A DNA stretch of 64,000 nt from Adineta vaga (lineage: Eukaryota; Rotifera), in the NCBI GenBank assembly GCA_021613535.1, contig CP075492.1, forward strand, positions 1,178,001-1,242,000, written 5' to 3'. The notes under the pieces are model-generated. The model ran no database searches and was not told where the DNA came from. It was given only the letters and a program-made list of their open reading frames with translations. Position numbers and translations under genes: made by a program. Of the stretch, positions 22,859-36,000 are shown one piece after another. Within the stretch, counting starts at the first letter, position 1; each line of letters opens with the position of its first letter.

Positions 22859-24900
22859 TTATTGTTGTACTTTTCATTAAATGTTGTATCTCACATGTCC
22901 TATATAAATAAACTTCAATATATTTATGAATAATAATTTAGTCAAAGATACTATAGTCTTTGACATAAAATGAGACCAAGGCTGTGGGTGAGTGAAGGAA
23001 GAGTCATATATATGCATAGTTTTAAATTATAATAAAAAGTAACCAAAATAAAACTATTCCTATTCTTACAGAAAAACATTAAATGTGAAATATAGTCGCA
23101 TATAGATAAAAGAAAATCTATTCCTGTTCTATGGAAAAACTCTAACTCAAGTTTCGTGATTTAATTTGGAAAAGTGATATCAAATAGCTGAATGTCCATT
23201 TATGTTCGAATTCGAATTAGGCAGCTCATGGATAAAACATTATAAACTGCATAACATCTTTGATACCTTTAGCATCTTTTATATATTTTTGCACTTATTT
23301 AATATGTGAATAGTGGATCTTATTTTTCAATTTATCTTTTGCACTTTTAGACTGTCGATATCGATGTTAGTTTTTTAGAGATAGAATGAAAGGAAGAAAA
23401 ATTGTTTCCTTTCTTTATTGTCCGTAAGAAAAACGATGAATGATTCAAAGAAATCATTTCAATCTTTCATTACAATGAATTCAACGTCAGATATTATTTG
23501 CTTTCATTTTTGCATCTTTAAAAAAAATGTTATCGATTATCATCATTAGCTTCGGCTATTCAATCGATTTCGTAAGAATTCAAGTATAAACAAAACAAAA
23601 GAAAATATTTTTCATGATATTCGAGATGTTCAACATAATGACTCTAAAGAACATTGCGGTCCTGGCGAAGAATTATGTTCATGAATATATCGATCAATGA
23701 AAGGTTATCTATTTCTCCGTCCTGCTACCTACAATATAGATTATGCGACGAAATAGGTGTATTCATCATCGCCTCATTACTCATTTAGATCTCGTTTATT
23801 AAATTAGTTATACTTCTGGTAATAGACATCCAATGAAAAACAACCTGGGCGTGGATGTCGTATATTTATTCATCAATCCGATGCACACCCACACCCATCC
23901 GCAAACTTTTTGCTCAATGTAGTATAAGAACATAAAGAGGCGCTTTTGATTGACTCAAACTAATTGTCAATCTCGGCACAGATGCCAGTAGATCAATGTT
24001 TGATTTCAGGGTATCAACGAACAACACAGAGGAATTACTTAAGATAATTTAAAGATTTTTATTTTTCAACGGGAATTTATAATGCTTGTAGTAATGTTGA
24101 AACCATTCATATTGTGATTGACAAATCTGTGCACTACGAAGAAAGTTCCAAATGTACAACTTTTAATGGTAATCTTAGCTGACGATCACGATCTTCTCCG
24201 AACATTAGTTTTCCTTTACAATCTAGAAGTAATCATCACCTATGTTTTCTTTTCTTAACTTCGGTATAAAATAATTGTTGTATGACGAGTTTTGATGAAA
24301 CAAATGCTTCCGTCAATAACATTACTCTTTTCTTTATTTCTTGTACTCAAAAATCGCATTCTTTACATATAAAAACAAACGAAACAAAAAAGAACGACAA
24401 GGACAAACAGATGAGAGAACGATATAAATGAAAGAATGAGAAGAAACAACAAAAATCATTAGATGTTGATATATGTTTTTTTGATTACTCTAAATAGATG
24501 TCTTCAAGTGACACATATTATCAATATTGATGTAATACATAGAAGGAAAAAAATAACTCACTCATTTTTCATATTCACATGATTTACACGTTAAAAAAGA
24601 ACATTTAAGCAATTGGTATACAGGGTGTCGTGTATATGTCTGTGAGGGTGATAATCTGCATGTGATTATTTCTCTCTCACCCTCACCCAACAATACGTTC
24701 TGCAGAAGCAGAAAGAATGTTATTCGATAGCATTCTTTCATATACTTGACGAAGAAACGAAAGAAAAACAAACACAATATGATCGTTAAAAGACTGGTTT
24801 GCATATATGAAACATAAAAATCTATTTATTTATCTTAATTTAAGAAGAAAACAAGACTAATTTTGACGTCTCATGATTTCAAATCAATTAAATTATTAAT
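22859..24900. other. Intergenic, no gene recognised
   Basis: No coding region is convincing. It contains AATAAA near 22908, single telomere-like arms at 22980 (GTGGGTGAGTG) and 23883 (CACACCCACACCC), and a G-rich inverted repeat at 24637. A word shared with 31380-31560 (TGTCCATTTAT..GAATTCGAATTAGGCA) lies at about 23190. Confidence 0.55.
24637..24690. repeat. G-rich inverted repeat
   Basis: GTGAGGGTGATAAT pairs with TCTCACCCTCACCC across a loop of about 25 bp. It lies about 210 bp upstream of the ART-TPR start. Confidence 0.55.
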
Positions 24901-27660
24901 ATGAATGATGATACAACATCTTCAATTGATTGTCAATATTTGAGACGATATATAGCTCAAGATTATTTACTTATTTGGCTTAATAATGATATTGATGAAG
25001 CAAATGAAGAATATCAAAATATATTAAAACATTTACGAACTATAGTCGATACGATCGATATATTTACCAATCTAAATGAATGTGTTGATTTTTTAACTGA
25101 ATTTAACGATATAAAAACATTTTTGATAGTAAATGATACAATAGGTGAACAAATTATTCCTCTTATTCATGATCTACCTCAACTTTATCAAATCTATATA
25201 TTTTCTCATAAAATCTGTTTGTCTGATGAATGGACAAAAAAATGGTCAAAGATAAAAAGTACTTTTTCTGAAATTACACGTCTATGTACTAAATTGGAAC
25301 AAATGATCAGACAAATCAATCAAGATTCTATTGTTATCAGTGTTATTTCACACAATGAAATAAATGAAAATAAAAATCTAAATGAATTAGAACCATCATT
25401 TATGTATTCACAGATTTTCAAAGATATTCTCTTGAAAATGAATTATGATAATAATTCAATTGATGAATTTATTAAATTTTGTCGAAATAATAATTCTGGA
25501 TCAACAATAAATATTGATAAATTTGAAAAAGAATATTATGCTCGATCATCTATTTGGTGGTATACATGGCCAGCTTTTATCTATTCAATGGTCAATTACG
25601 GTCTTCGTACTTTAGAAAGTGATATTATTATTAAAATGGGTTTCTTTATCTATGATTTACATAAACAAATTCAACAATTATATAATGAACAACGTGATAA
25701 TTATAATGGAAAATCATTTAAAGTTTATCGAGGACAAGGATTATCTAAGGAACATTTTGAAAAAATTATTAAAGCAAAAAATGGTTTAATATCTTTTAAT
25801 AATTTCTTATCAACTAGTACAGATAAAGAAGTTTCTTTATTATATGCATTAAGTGCTTTGACAGCTCCTGATAAAATTGGAATACTTTTTATTATATCTA
25901 TTGATCCTTTGATTTTATCAACACCATTTGCATCTATTCAAAAACATAGTTTTCTTGAATCTGAAAAAGAAATTCTCTTTTCTATGCATACGATATTTCG
26001 TATTGGAGATTTGAAACAAATTGATAATTATGATCAACTTTATGAAATAGAACTTCAATTAACTTCTGATAATGATAAAGAACTTTGTATATTAACTGAT
26101 TGGTTATCAAAAGATGTTCAAGATGAATTTGGATGGAAACGATTAGGTAATTTATTAATAAAAATTGGTCAATTTGATAAAGCTGAAGAATTTTATAATA
26201 CATTACTTAAACAGACAACTAATGTTGATGATATGATACATTATTATGGTCAACTTGCATTTATCAAATTTAATCAAGGGAATGAAAAAATGTCCATGTG
26301 GTATCATTTGAAAATTACAGAACTTAACAAGAAAATAAATTCTTCTGATTCTAACAATGATCAAATTAATGTAGTAAACAAATATTTTAGTGAAGATAAT
26401 AAAACAATTATATCTTATAAGAATGATTTAATATTTGATTTAGAAGAGATTAGTAAATGTGATATTCAACATATAGAATATTCTCAAGATAAAGAAATAT
26501 CTTCAGATACATTATTATTCTATGAGAAATCACTTGAAGATTTCGAAAATAAATTATGTTTAAATAATTCTTATTCAATAATTTCATGTAAAAATCATAT
26601 CGATTCAATTGAGGACGATTTAAAAGAATCATATCCATTACTTTGGTATCAAAGAAAAATACTTGAAATTCGACAAAAATATCTTCAACCAAATCATCCT
26701 GATATAGCTCAATCGTATAGTAATGTTGCTTCATTATATGAGAATAGAAAAGATCATTATCAAGCACGTTCATTTTATCAAAAATCAATTGATATTTATG
26801 AAAAAATTCTTCCCTCAAATCATCCGACTTTATCTTGTTATTATAATAATATTGGTATGACATATGAATTCACAGATGAATATTCACAAGCACTTTGCTT
26901 TTTTAAAAAATCACTTGAAATTGCCGAAAAGACTCTTCCTCCATATCATCTCAATTTAAGTATTATTTACTTTAACATTGCTGGATTATATGAAAAATTA
27001 GATGATTATTCTAATACAATTTTCTATTATAAAAATTATAAAACAATAATAGAAAAAAATCTTCGTACCAACGATAATGATTATACGTTTTCTTGTACAA
27101 AAGTTGGATCAATATATCGCATGATGAAACAATATTCCGAAGCACTTCTATATTATAAAAAAGCACTTACTAGTCAAGAACAAATACTTTCGTTAGATAA
27201 TCCTCAATTAATTGATTATTATACAGAGATTGCTTCATTGTATGGTGAACTCGAAGAAGATACAAATGCACTTTTATTTTATCACAAAGCTCTGAACATT
27301 GTTGAAAAATATCTTTCTTCAGAGTATGAGAAATTATTTACTTATTATGATACAATCGCTAGATTATATGAAAAAAATGAAAATTATTCTCAAGCAGTTT
27401 TATTCTATGAAAAATCACTTGAAATTTGTGGAAAAATGTATACTTCAAATAATATGAATTCGGCGGTTTGTTATAATAATATTGGTATTGTATATATCAA
27501 AATGAATCAGTATTCAAAAGCATTGTTCAATTTCGAACTTGCTTTGCATATGAAGCAAATATGTAGCCCTGGAAATGATTCACATTGGAAAGATATTCAA
27601 GATGTTATCGATTATCTGAGAGAGCTTGAAAATAACGATGTGATTGAGCCTGTCGAGTAG
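24901..27660 (+). CDS. ADP-ribosyltransferase-TPR (kinesin-light-chain-like) protein
   Basis: A single exon of 919 residues. Residues ~1-160 are helical with no recognised domain. Residues ~170-385 form an arginine-specific ADP-ribosyltransferase fold with the R-S-E signature: Arg277 in VYRGQG, FLSTST at 302-307, and the ExE pair Glu355-Lys-Glu357 in ESEKEILF. All three are present, so transferase activity on proteins using NAD+ is plausible. From about 395 to 905 run TPR repeats, the last ones of the 42-residue kinesin-light-chain type (NHPDIAQSYSNVASLYENRK, then YYNNIGMTYE, ending CYNNIGIVYIKMNQYSKAL). There is no signal peptide, so it is cytosolic. This ART-TPR fusion is much expanded in bdelloids; substrates are unknown. 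Confidence 0.9.
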   Translation: MNDDTTSSIDCQYLRRYIAQDYLLIWLNNDIDEANEEYQNILKHLRTIVDTIDIFTNLNECVDFLTEFNDIKTFLIVNDTIGEQIIPLIHDLPQLYQIYIFSHKICLSDEWTKKWSKIKSTFSEITRLCTKLEQMIRQINQDSIVISVISHNEINENKNLNELEPSFMYSQIFKDILLKMNYDNNSIDEFIKFCRNNNSGSTINIDKFEKEYYARSSIWWYTWPAFIYSMVNYGLRTLESDIIIKMGFFIYDLHKQIQQLYNEQRDNYNGKSFKVYRGQGLSKEHFEKIIKAKNGLISFNNFLSTSTDKEVSLLYALSALTAPDKIGILFIISIDPLILSTPFASIQKHSFLESEKEILFSMHTIFRIGDLKQIDNYDQLYEIELQLTSDNDKELCILTDWLSKDVQDEFGWKRLGNLLIKIGQFDKAEEFYNTLLKQTTNVDDMIHYYGQLAFIKFNQGNEKMSMWYHLKITELNKKINSSDSNNDQINVVNKYFSEDNKTIISYKNDLIFDLEEISKCDIQHIEYSQDKEISSDTLLFYEKSLEDFENKLCLNNSYSIISCKNHIDSIEDDLKESYPLLWYQRKILEIRQKYLQPNHPDIAQSYSNVASLYENRKDHYQARSFYQKSIDIYEKILPSNHPTLSCYYNNIGMTYEFTDEYSQALCFFKKSLEIAEKTLPPYHLNLSIIYFNIAGLYEKLDDYSNTIFYYKNYKTIIEKNLRTNDNDYTFSCTKVGSIYRMMKQYSEALLYYKKALTSQEQILSLDNPQLIDYYTEIASLYGELEEDTNALLFYHKALNIVEKYLSSEYEKLFTYYDTIARLYEKNENYSQAVLFYEKSLEICGKMYTSNNMNSAVCYNNIGIVYIKMNQYSKALFNFELALHMKQICSPGNDSHWKDIQDVIDYLRELENNDVIEPVE

Positions 27661-27846
27661 ATCGGGATCGGACGGGGTCTAAAGAAAACTTATACGATGA
27701 AGATTCTTTTTCTGTTTTCTTTTCATTTTCAATCATTTATTCAAAAAAGAATTTCTCCCGATGAATCGTTTTTTTTAAGTTTAAAGAAATTTATAAAACT
27801 AAGTTTGAATATTTTAATACTTCATTATCATCTGTCAATCCTGTAA

Positions 27847-27898
27847 ATTGAGAGTGTGGGTATCGATTCTTATTTCATCCTATACCCACACCCTCAAT
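27847..27898. repeat. G-rich inverted repeat, near-perfect arms
   Basis: ATTGAGAGTGTGGGTAT and ATACCCACACCCTCAAT differ at one position across a loop of about 18 bp. It lies 187 bp after the ART-TPR stop and about 65 bp before the truncated ABC gene begins. Confidence 0.75.
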
Positions 27899-27964
27899 TT
27901 CTTTTCAATTTTATTTATTTATCTAGTGTATTTTGTTTTTTGTACAATATATCGCGTATATTAG

Positions 27965-30900
27965 TTTGATTGGTATTGCATTTCAAACACTTTCAGAAGC
28001 TCAAGATTCAGCATCATCCGTTTTTCGACTTATTGATGAGGTATTGTGTTTAGTGAATTCTAAATGTCTTTTAGAAAAGAATTTATTAATATAGAGAGAA
28101 AATTGTGATGTAAATGAAAAACATATAATGAATAAAGAAATATCAAATGAAGAAAAAATAAGATTAAATATGATTAGTGATATTGAATTTAATAATATTA
28201 ATTTTATTTATCCATCTCGAAAAGAGATAACAGTTTTGAATAATCTCAATCTAATTGCTCGTGTTAATCAAACAACTGCTCTTGTTGGATCAAGTGAATG
28301 TAGTGATTTAGTTTTTCTTATTTATTCTTATATTTTTATATAATATATTTCTAGGAAAAAGTACATGTATATCACTTCTTCTTCATTTTTATGATTCATT
28401 ATCAGGTGAAATAATGATCAATGGTCAATCAATAACAGATTTTAATTCAAAACAATTTCGTCAAAATATTGGAGTTGTTAGTCAAGAACCTGTAAGATAT
28501 TTGATCTTTACTTTATTTATGATTAATAATATAATAAAATAGGTTTTATTTGGTACAACAATTTATGAAAATATTCGTTTTGGTAAATTAAATGCCACAC
28601 AGAAAGAAATTGAAGATGCAGCACAACAAGCAAATGCACATAATTTCATTATGAACTTACCGGATGTGAGTATTGAATATCTTTTATTTTATCTTGATAT
28701 ACATATAAATGAATAATTATTTAGAAATATGAAACACTTGTTGGAGAACGTGGTGTACAATTAAGTGGTGGTGAAAAACAACGTATTGCATTAGCACGTG
28801 CTCTTGTTAAACAACCTTCAATACTTTTATTAGATGAAGCAACAAGTGCACTCGATAATGTTAGTGAAAGAATTGTTCAAGATGCTCTTGAACGAGCAAG
28901 CTCGGTAAGATCAATTTTTATTTATTATTGATTTGTTTTTATTGTTTTTCTTTAGTTATCTGTTGATGTTATTCATAATATTCGTACAGTCAAACAATTA
29001 TCAATTGAAAATGAAGTTTTTCAAGAATATTATCAATGTAACAAGCAATTATTTAAGTTAGTTTTATGATTTCTGACTAAGATAACGGATGAACTAAACA
29101 GAATGACGGTCTCGAAGTATTTTCATAGTTTTCTTTTTCTTCAAAAGATTCAACGTTTAATTCTCTACAAATTAGTTTAATAGACGTAACAGTAGAAAAA
29201 TAACTTAAACAATACTCCGAACATACAATCTGAACAACTTATTTCAAGACAACATACAGTTCTCTTGTGTTCATTTCCTTAAGATTGAATAATAAAAATG
29301 TTCAAATACAATTAAAATATTTTTATCTAATCAGAATTTAGTCTTATACTATCACCTTTGATTATTCGACAATATTCACATTTTCAATGAACTCTCAATT
29401 TCTTTCTCTTTATTAGTGGTATAATTAAAATCTTTATATATTAATCGTAGTCTCTGTATTTCTATTCTGTCAATAGAACGTGTAGACATTTTTGAGTGAA
29501 TATGACAAGATGATTTGGCCTGCGTTTTAAAGATTTCTGAGTAGACCAATTATCAAATCCAATTAATTAGCTAATGCGATTCTACTATCCTTCTTTTGAC
29601 TACGTCGAATTATCATACACGCATGAAAAATAAGAGAATATTACAAAAATAGTGAGACCATCGTTCTTTATGATATATCCGTTATATTCTATTTATCGAA
29701 CACTATATTATTTTTCGTAGTTTGTTTTGTAAACTTCATTTGATTATTTCGCTGATATATGGTGTATTCTGGACAATAAATTCATTATTTCTTGCATGTC
29801 TATATTGGCGTACTCTTGTTCTTTGTGAAAGACATGAAATTGATATAAATAGTAGTATAACGTAAGTGAGACGATTATATTATTATAAAAATTTGAATAC
29901 AATTCTATTCTTTCAATTTTGTTTATCAGGATTTTAGCATTTGCAAAATTTGCAATAGGTGCAATACAGACCTTGGGCACAGTGTAGGAATGTTAGTATC
30001 TGATTTTCTCTATATTTCATTAATTTTACTTTAGTTGTGAACATGTTGGAAAATCTATGGCAAATGCTGAAATATTTTTTGAATTATTTGATCGAATACC
30101 AGTTATTGATAATACTTCTACTAAAGGTCAAGAATTGGTAGGGAAAATGTTAAGATTTATTATTGCCATTGAATTATCTATACCCATATATACATGTAGG
30201 CTAGATTTGCTGGTAATATTCAATTTGATAAAGTAAATTTTGCTTATCCAACTCGACCAAATGTTCCTGTTGTCAATCAACTTCAATTAACTATCAAATC
30301 AGGTAAATCAAATACATTTCAGTCTATATCTCAATATATCTCTCAATTCTTTTTATAGGTCAACGTGTTGCTCTTGTTGGTATGTTATAATATGCATAAT
30401 TTTATTCTCATATAGCATTTACATAATATGCAATCGTTATATACGTAGGTTTATTTGGATGTGGAAAATCAACAATTATTCAATTGTTAGAAAGATTTTA
30501 TGATGTTTTAAATAGTCGAATAGTAAGTTGATTTTTCTCTACGTGTACTTTTGAAATAAATAAAAATAAAATTAGTTATTCGATGATGTGGACATTCGAC
30601 AATTAAATTTTCAATGGATTCGTTCTCGTCTTGGTCTTGTCGGCCAAGAACCAATTTTATTTGATCTAACAATTGCAGAAAATATCACATATGGCTTAGA
30701 AAATATTCCAATGTCAGAAATTATTGATGCATCGATTAGAGCTAATATTCATGAATTCATACAACAATTACCAGAGGTTAAATTTTTGATGAAATCATTT
30801 TGTATGTTCAGTTTCGTTGTACGATTATGTTTAGGGTTATAAGACGAAAGTAGGAATCAAAGGTGAATTCTTGTCAGGTGGTGAGAAACAACGTATTACT

Positions 30901-31243
30901 ATTGCTCGAATTCTTCTTCGTCGACCAAGGATCTTATTATTAGATGAAGCAACAAGTGCTATGGATTCATATAATGAACAAGTTTGTCTTTCTTTTCTTC
31001 TCTTTTCTATCGATATCTATAGTCATTATTTGAATTTAGATTGTTCAACAAGCACTTGAGCAAGCTCAAACAGAAGATCCAACTCGTACATCAATCATTA
31101 TTGCGCATCGTTTGTCTACAATTCGTTCATGTGATTTAATTTGTGTCATTGACAAGGGATGTATTGTAGAAAGTGGTACACACATTGAACTAATTCGACA
31201 ACATGGAATTTATTATAATCTTTTAGCTCAAAATAATGCATAA
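27965..31243 (+). pseudogene. Truncated ABCB/P-glycoprotein-type transporter
   Basis: Fifteen exons can be joined in frame: 27965-28040, 28095-28302, 28355-28491, 28543-28665, 28725-28904, 28956-29056, 29721-29861, 29930-29983, 30035-30137, 30200-30302, 30359-30379 (21 bp), 30449-30522, 30576-30776, 30835-30981 and 31040-31243. The product would be an ATP-driven exporter half. NBD1 has a Q-loop (VVSQEP), signature (LSGGE) and Walker B ([10 protein letters not shown]), but Walker A reads GSSECRKST instead of GxxGxGKST and the H-loop is missing. The segment from there to late TMD2 is absent, as is all of TMD1. NBD2 is complete: [39 protein letters not shown]. No start codon is evident. Every remaining splice site and frame is intact, so truncation is recent or the remnant is still expressed. 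Confidence 0.8.
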
Positions 31244-33022
31244 GCTTTATCTAACCGAATATAATGTAGCAAATATTGAAAAAAAACTTGATTATGATTA
31301 GAACATAATTTCGTTTGTTTTCACAGTATTTTAAAATATACTCATTTTATAATACAAATTTTCTCAATATAAACCGTTAGTTGCCTAATTCGAATTATAA
31401 TATAAATGGACATACAACAGTCATATATAACTTATAAAATAAATAGATATTAACACTAGGAATAGATTTAGATTTAGATATAGTTGTACATAGGTACTCA
31501 TGTTAGCATGAATTGCCTAATTATAGTTATAATATAAATGGGCACTTAATAGCATCATTTCATTTCGAATAGAAATATATATATAGTTCACCCGCACCCT
31601 CAAGAAAATTCCAGTTTCTGTGGATAAGAAAATCATTGCTGTTTTTATTCAAATGTGTTGGGAACAAATAGTAGAAATATGATTCTGTTAACGACATGCA
31701 AATAAAGAAAGAAAGATACGAGTGTACAAATAATTGATATGAATAGATTTAAAATTAATGAAAAAAGTTCTATTGAAAATGAATAACACAATGTTCAATA
31801 GATTTAGTATCATTTTCGATTATAGAGAGAATTATGAATGACTTTACTTTGAAATCGATCATTTACATAATCGTATAACAGAATTAAGAATTATTATTAG
31901 CATAAAAAATTCGAAGATTTTTCAAAATCAATGATCGTTATTGTTTTTTGATTCTTTTTTTCAGATCGATCATATGGAAAATATAGAAGTCATTATGTGT
32001 CATTCTGATAAGAAAAAAATCAAAATACACATATATTCAGATCCACTGATCTGTATTACATATTGTAATCTAAAGAAATCATCAGAACGCGATTTGTGTA
32101 AAATATATATGCGAATACATTAGATTTAAATTCGAGTGTTGTGTATACTTCAAAAAGTGAAAATATATATTCGCTTTGTTTTTTTATGATAAATCACAAA
32201 TATGAATAGCTATCGAGTTTGGATATTTACCTTTCGATAGTGCTTTTGACTACTTACAAAACCAGCCAATTGGGAAACCTCGAAACTACTAGCATATGAG
32301 ACATGTCTACGCACTTTTTGAGCATGTTGAGACCTTTTTTCAGGCAATGTTTCATTAGAAAACTACGATTTGGTTTACAACTAATGGCAGCCTCGGAATC
32401 AACGTTAAAAATTCAGTCGATTTACATGTTTTGAATAATTTTGAGAAAAAGTTTTTTTGAAAAAATCTCTCTACTGATCCTCAGGAGTACTTTGCTCACT
32501 AATGACAATTTTTTGATAACTTATTCATTTCTTGACGGATCTTTCTCATCTTCGAATTCAACCGAGATATTGATGAGACAACCCTGTCCAAAAATTTCAG
32601 CTTAGTCAAATGTAATAGTTAAAAGTTATCGTGTAAACGGACGGGCACACTGAGCGATTCTAAAGTGTACTCACTTTACCAGTTGGCGATGTTGTCAACG
32701 AAGAGTTCTAAGAAAACCGTTTTCGATTATGAATAACAGATCATATTTGATTTGTAGATAAATCATACTCATCAACAAAATATGAAATCGATATCGAATA
32801 ATAATCCATAAAGAAGAAGTAGATTTATTGTTAATAAAAGCAAATAATGACAAAATAAGTAATAAATAATGTGTCATAAAGATTTTGAAAAAAGAAACGT
32901 ATGATATGATTATTCAATTCAAAATAAAAAAAGCTGACAAAATAATGAATATATAAATGATTTAGAACATTCAATCTTATGCGTCAAGTTATAGAATGAA
33001 AGTGTTTTATAATAAAACTCCA
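31244..33022. other. Intergenic with dispersed repeats
   Basis: No gene is recognised. Near 31378-31560 the phrase TTGCCTAATT..ATTATAATATAAATGG occurs twice in direct orientation. A single C-rich arm (CACCCGCACCCTCAAG) lies at 31590. The second copy of a dispersed repeat lies at 32215-32425, followed by about 250 bp of moderately GC-rich DNA of unknown nature. Confidence 0.5.
32215..32425 (-). repeat. Dispersed repeat, copy 2 (inverted)
   Basis: Its reverse complement aligns with 2028-2275 over about 200 bp, including AAATCGTAGTTTTCTAATGAAA and TGGTTTTGTA.GTAGTCA. Homology to copy 1 appears to stop at about 32430. Confidence 0.6.
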
Positions 33023-36000
33023 TTAATAATATTCAGCACTGTTCAAGCTACCACCAGTGTTAGATCCACCTGCAACTAACACTATTCCATTTGCTAAAAC
33101 GGATGCTGTGTGAGATCCTCGTATCACACTCATATTTCCTATTGTTGTCCAAGTACCTGTTAACGGATTATATAATTCAGCATTCTTCAAGTAACCATCA
33201 TTACCATATCCACCTGCAACTAACACTGTTCCATCTGATAAAACAGATGCTGTGTGTTCTGCTCGTAAAACACTCATATTTCCTGTTGTTGTCCAAGTAC
33301 CTGTTAACGGATTATATAATTCAGCACTGTTCAAGTTAGCAACACCATCAGATCCACCTGCAACTAACACTGTTCCATTTGCTAAAACAGATGCTGTGTG
33401 ATGTGATCGTAAAACACTCATATTTCCTGTTGTCGTCCAAGTACCTGTTAACGGATTATATAATTCAGCACCGCTGAGGGAACTACCACTACTATATCCA
33501 CCTGCAACTAACACTGTTCCATTTGTTAAAACGGATGCTGTGTGATATCCTCGTATCATACTCATACTTCCTGTTGTTATCCAAGTACCTGTTAACGGAT
33601 TATATAATTCAGCATTCTTTAAGTAACCATCATTACCATATCCACCTGCAACTAACACTGTTCCATTTGTTAAAACGGATGATGTGTGATATCCTCGTGT
33701 CACATTCATAGTTCCTGTTGTTGTCCAAGTACCTGTTAACGGATTATATAATTCAGCACTGTTCAAGTAACCACCGTTATTAAATCCACCCTCAACTAAC
33801 ACTGTTCCATTTGATAAAACGGATGCTTTGTGATACATTCGTAACACATTCATATTTCCTGTTGTTGTCCAAGTACCTGTTAACGGATTATATAATTCAG
33901 CACTGTTCGAGGAAGCAACACCATCATGTCCACCTGCAACTAACACTGTTCCATTTGCTAAAACAGATGCTGTGTGACGTACTCGTAAGATACTCATATT
34001 TCCTGTTGTTGTCCATACTAAATAGAGCAAATACATAAAAAAACGTGTTTCTGAATATTTTCAAAGCATTTGTTCGAGAATACTTTTACTCCGCGATGTT
34101 ACTTATCATTCAATTCTTGTTCTATATGAGTTATGAGATTGTTGATTCAAATTTTAGGATAAAATAATAGTTCATTATCGAATCAAAAGTATCTTTGATC
34201 TCACATGAGTGATATAGTAATAATGTTTATCAATGATAAAAGTGTAAAAAGAGAAAGACGGATCTATTCTTCTTTCATAATTCAATCGCATTTTTATCAA
34301 TCTTAACAACTTTGAATGTCCTCTTGGAAAATTGATATCTCAATCAATTTTGTTAATGAATTCAGAAAATGAAATGATGAAACAGAAAAAAATCAATGAC
34401 ACTTCATTCGACAACTTTTCCGATATTCATTACTCTAAATTTCTCGTAAGTTCATCTTGATCGATTATTGATCAAATAAAAATCCAATCAATTAAATACA
34501 ATCGTAATATTGTGAAAAGATAGTTTGTTTTTCAAAATCTGCTCTAACCTTAAATTTGAAAATTCTTAATTGTTAAAATATTGATGACTAGAATGTTTAG
34601 TTTGGTCCATTCCTCATAGAAATGAACAGTATTTTATATAGGTTTTGTTTCCCGGGTGGGCAAATCGAAGTTTAGGCTGGCCTATGTCCTCCTTAACTCA
34701 TAGTAGGTGGACTAATGATCTAGTTTTACAGGCTTGGCTGTAAGTTTCGGAGAGGATGAATCAAAATCTTGGGTGGGCGACGCCCATCCTGCTCACCCTA
34801 TAGATAAATCACTATGAAAATGAATACACACATGACTTCGAAATTAAGATTTACTGAAAAAGATTAAAATAAACTAAAAAAGGAATCGATGCAACTGATT
34901 GATCACTTTCTCAACGGAAGGTACAGAGTCAAAAGCTTTTGACCATGTTAATTTCGAATGCGAATATAAAAGTTGCTCATAGATTATTCTAACACGCTCA
35001 TCTGTAAAACTACTTTTTTTAGCCATATTAGTGTATTGTGAAATTTTTTTCCTTGCAAAAATGTTATGGGATGTATCCCTCATATAAATTCAATTAGATA
35101 CATATCTCAGAAAAAATCGATATGAAGTAGAAACAAGTCTGACTTTATAGCCAATTCAATATGCTCTAGAATAAATTTGCTAAAATTTTAGTGAGGTGAA
35201 AAATTAGTCTTACAGATAATCACATGCTAAAGACCTAGCAGTGTTTCTTATATTCATATGCGAAATCATTATAGTCGATAACCTCCGACTGTGTGAGTTC
35301 CATTGAAAAAGAGATTAATCGGTTGTATTATGATTTTCTCGCTATAGTTTTTACCATTTTTTCAATGAGAATAACTGTTGCTAAATAAAATAAAAACTTG
35401 GTCTTAGCAATCGGTTTCAAGAACCTACTAAAAGAACTGATAATTATCTCATTATATTACTAACCGCGTGGTGCTTCTGTTGATGTTGTTGTTGATGCTG
35501 ATGTTGTTGACGATGAAGTTGATGATGATGTTGTTGTTGACGACGATGAAGTTGATGATGATGATGATGATGTTGATGTTGATGACGATGAAGTTGATGA
35601 TGATGATGATGATGATGTTGATGATGATGTTGTTGTTGATGATGACGATGAAGTTGATGTTGTGGATGATGATGTTGAAATCGCGGTTAGATCTATTTTG
35701 AAAATAATTAGTTTTATATAAATCAAAAAATTAGAAAGTGTTTTATTTATAGTTAACTTATTCTTTTTGTGTCTCTAGTAATAGTTTTTTTACTGCTGCA
35801 AAAAACCACTTCCGTAGAATTACACCCGAAGAGCTGGCATATTTTAATATTCAGAAGAGAGTTTAGTTATCTAGTCCTCCTATCCAATAAGACAAGAATT
35901 GCCAAACACGCGTGTAAACGCCCAAAAATGCGTGAGAAAATGGAAAACAGTGGACGTGTTTCGCCTTTAATCGCGGTTCCCAATTGTGAGTGAACACGTA

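Noticed and set aside
33091-34038. Plus-strand repeated frames
   Set aside because: They are antisense shadows of the seven Kelch repeats.
34874-35083. Minus-strand 69-codon frame
   Set aside because: It lies inside an intron of the PAN-Kelch gene, has no recognised domain and no splice link; a nested small gene is not excluded but not supported.
35468-35701. Plus-strand Met/Leu-rich frame
   Set aside because: It is the antisense of the Ser/Thr-rich exon of the PAN-Kelch gene, a by-product of a GATGTT-type codon repeat.
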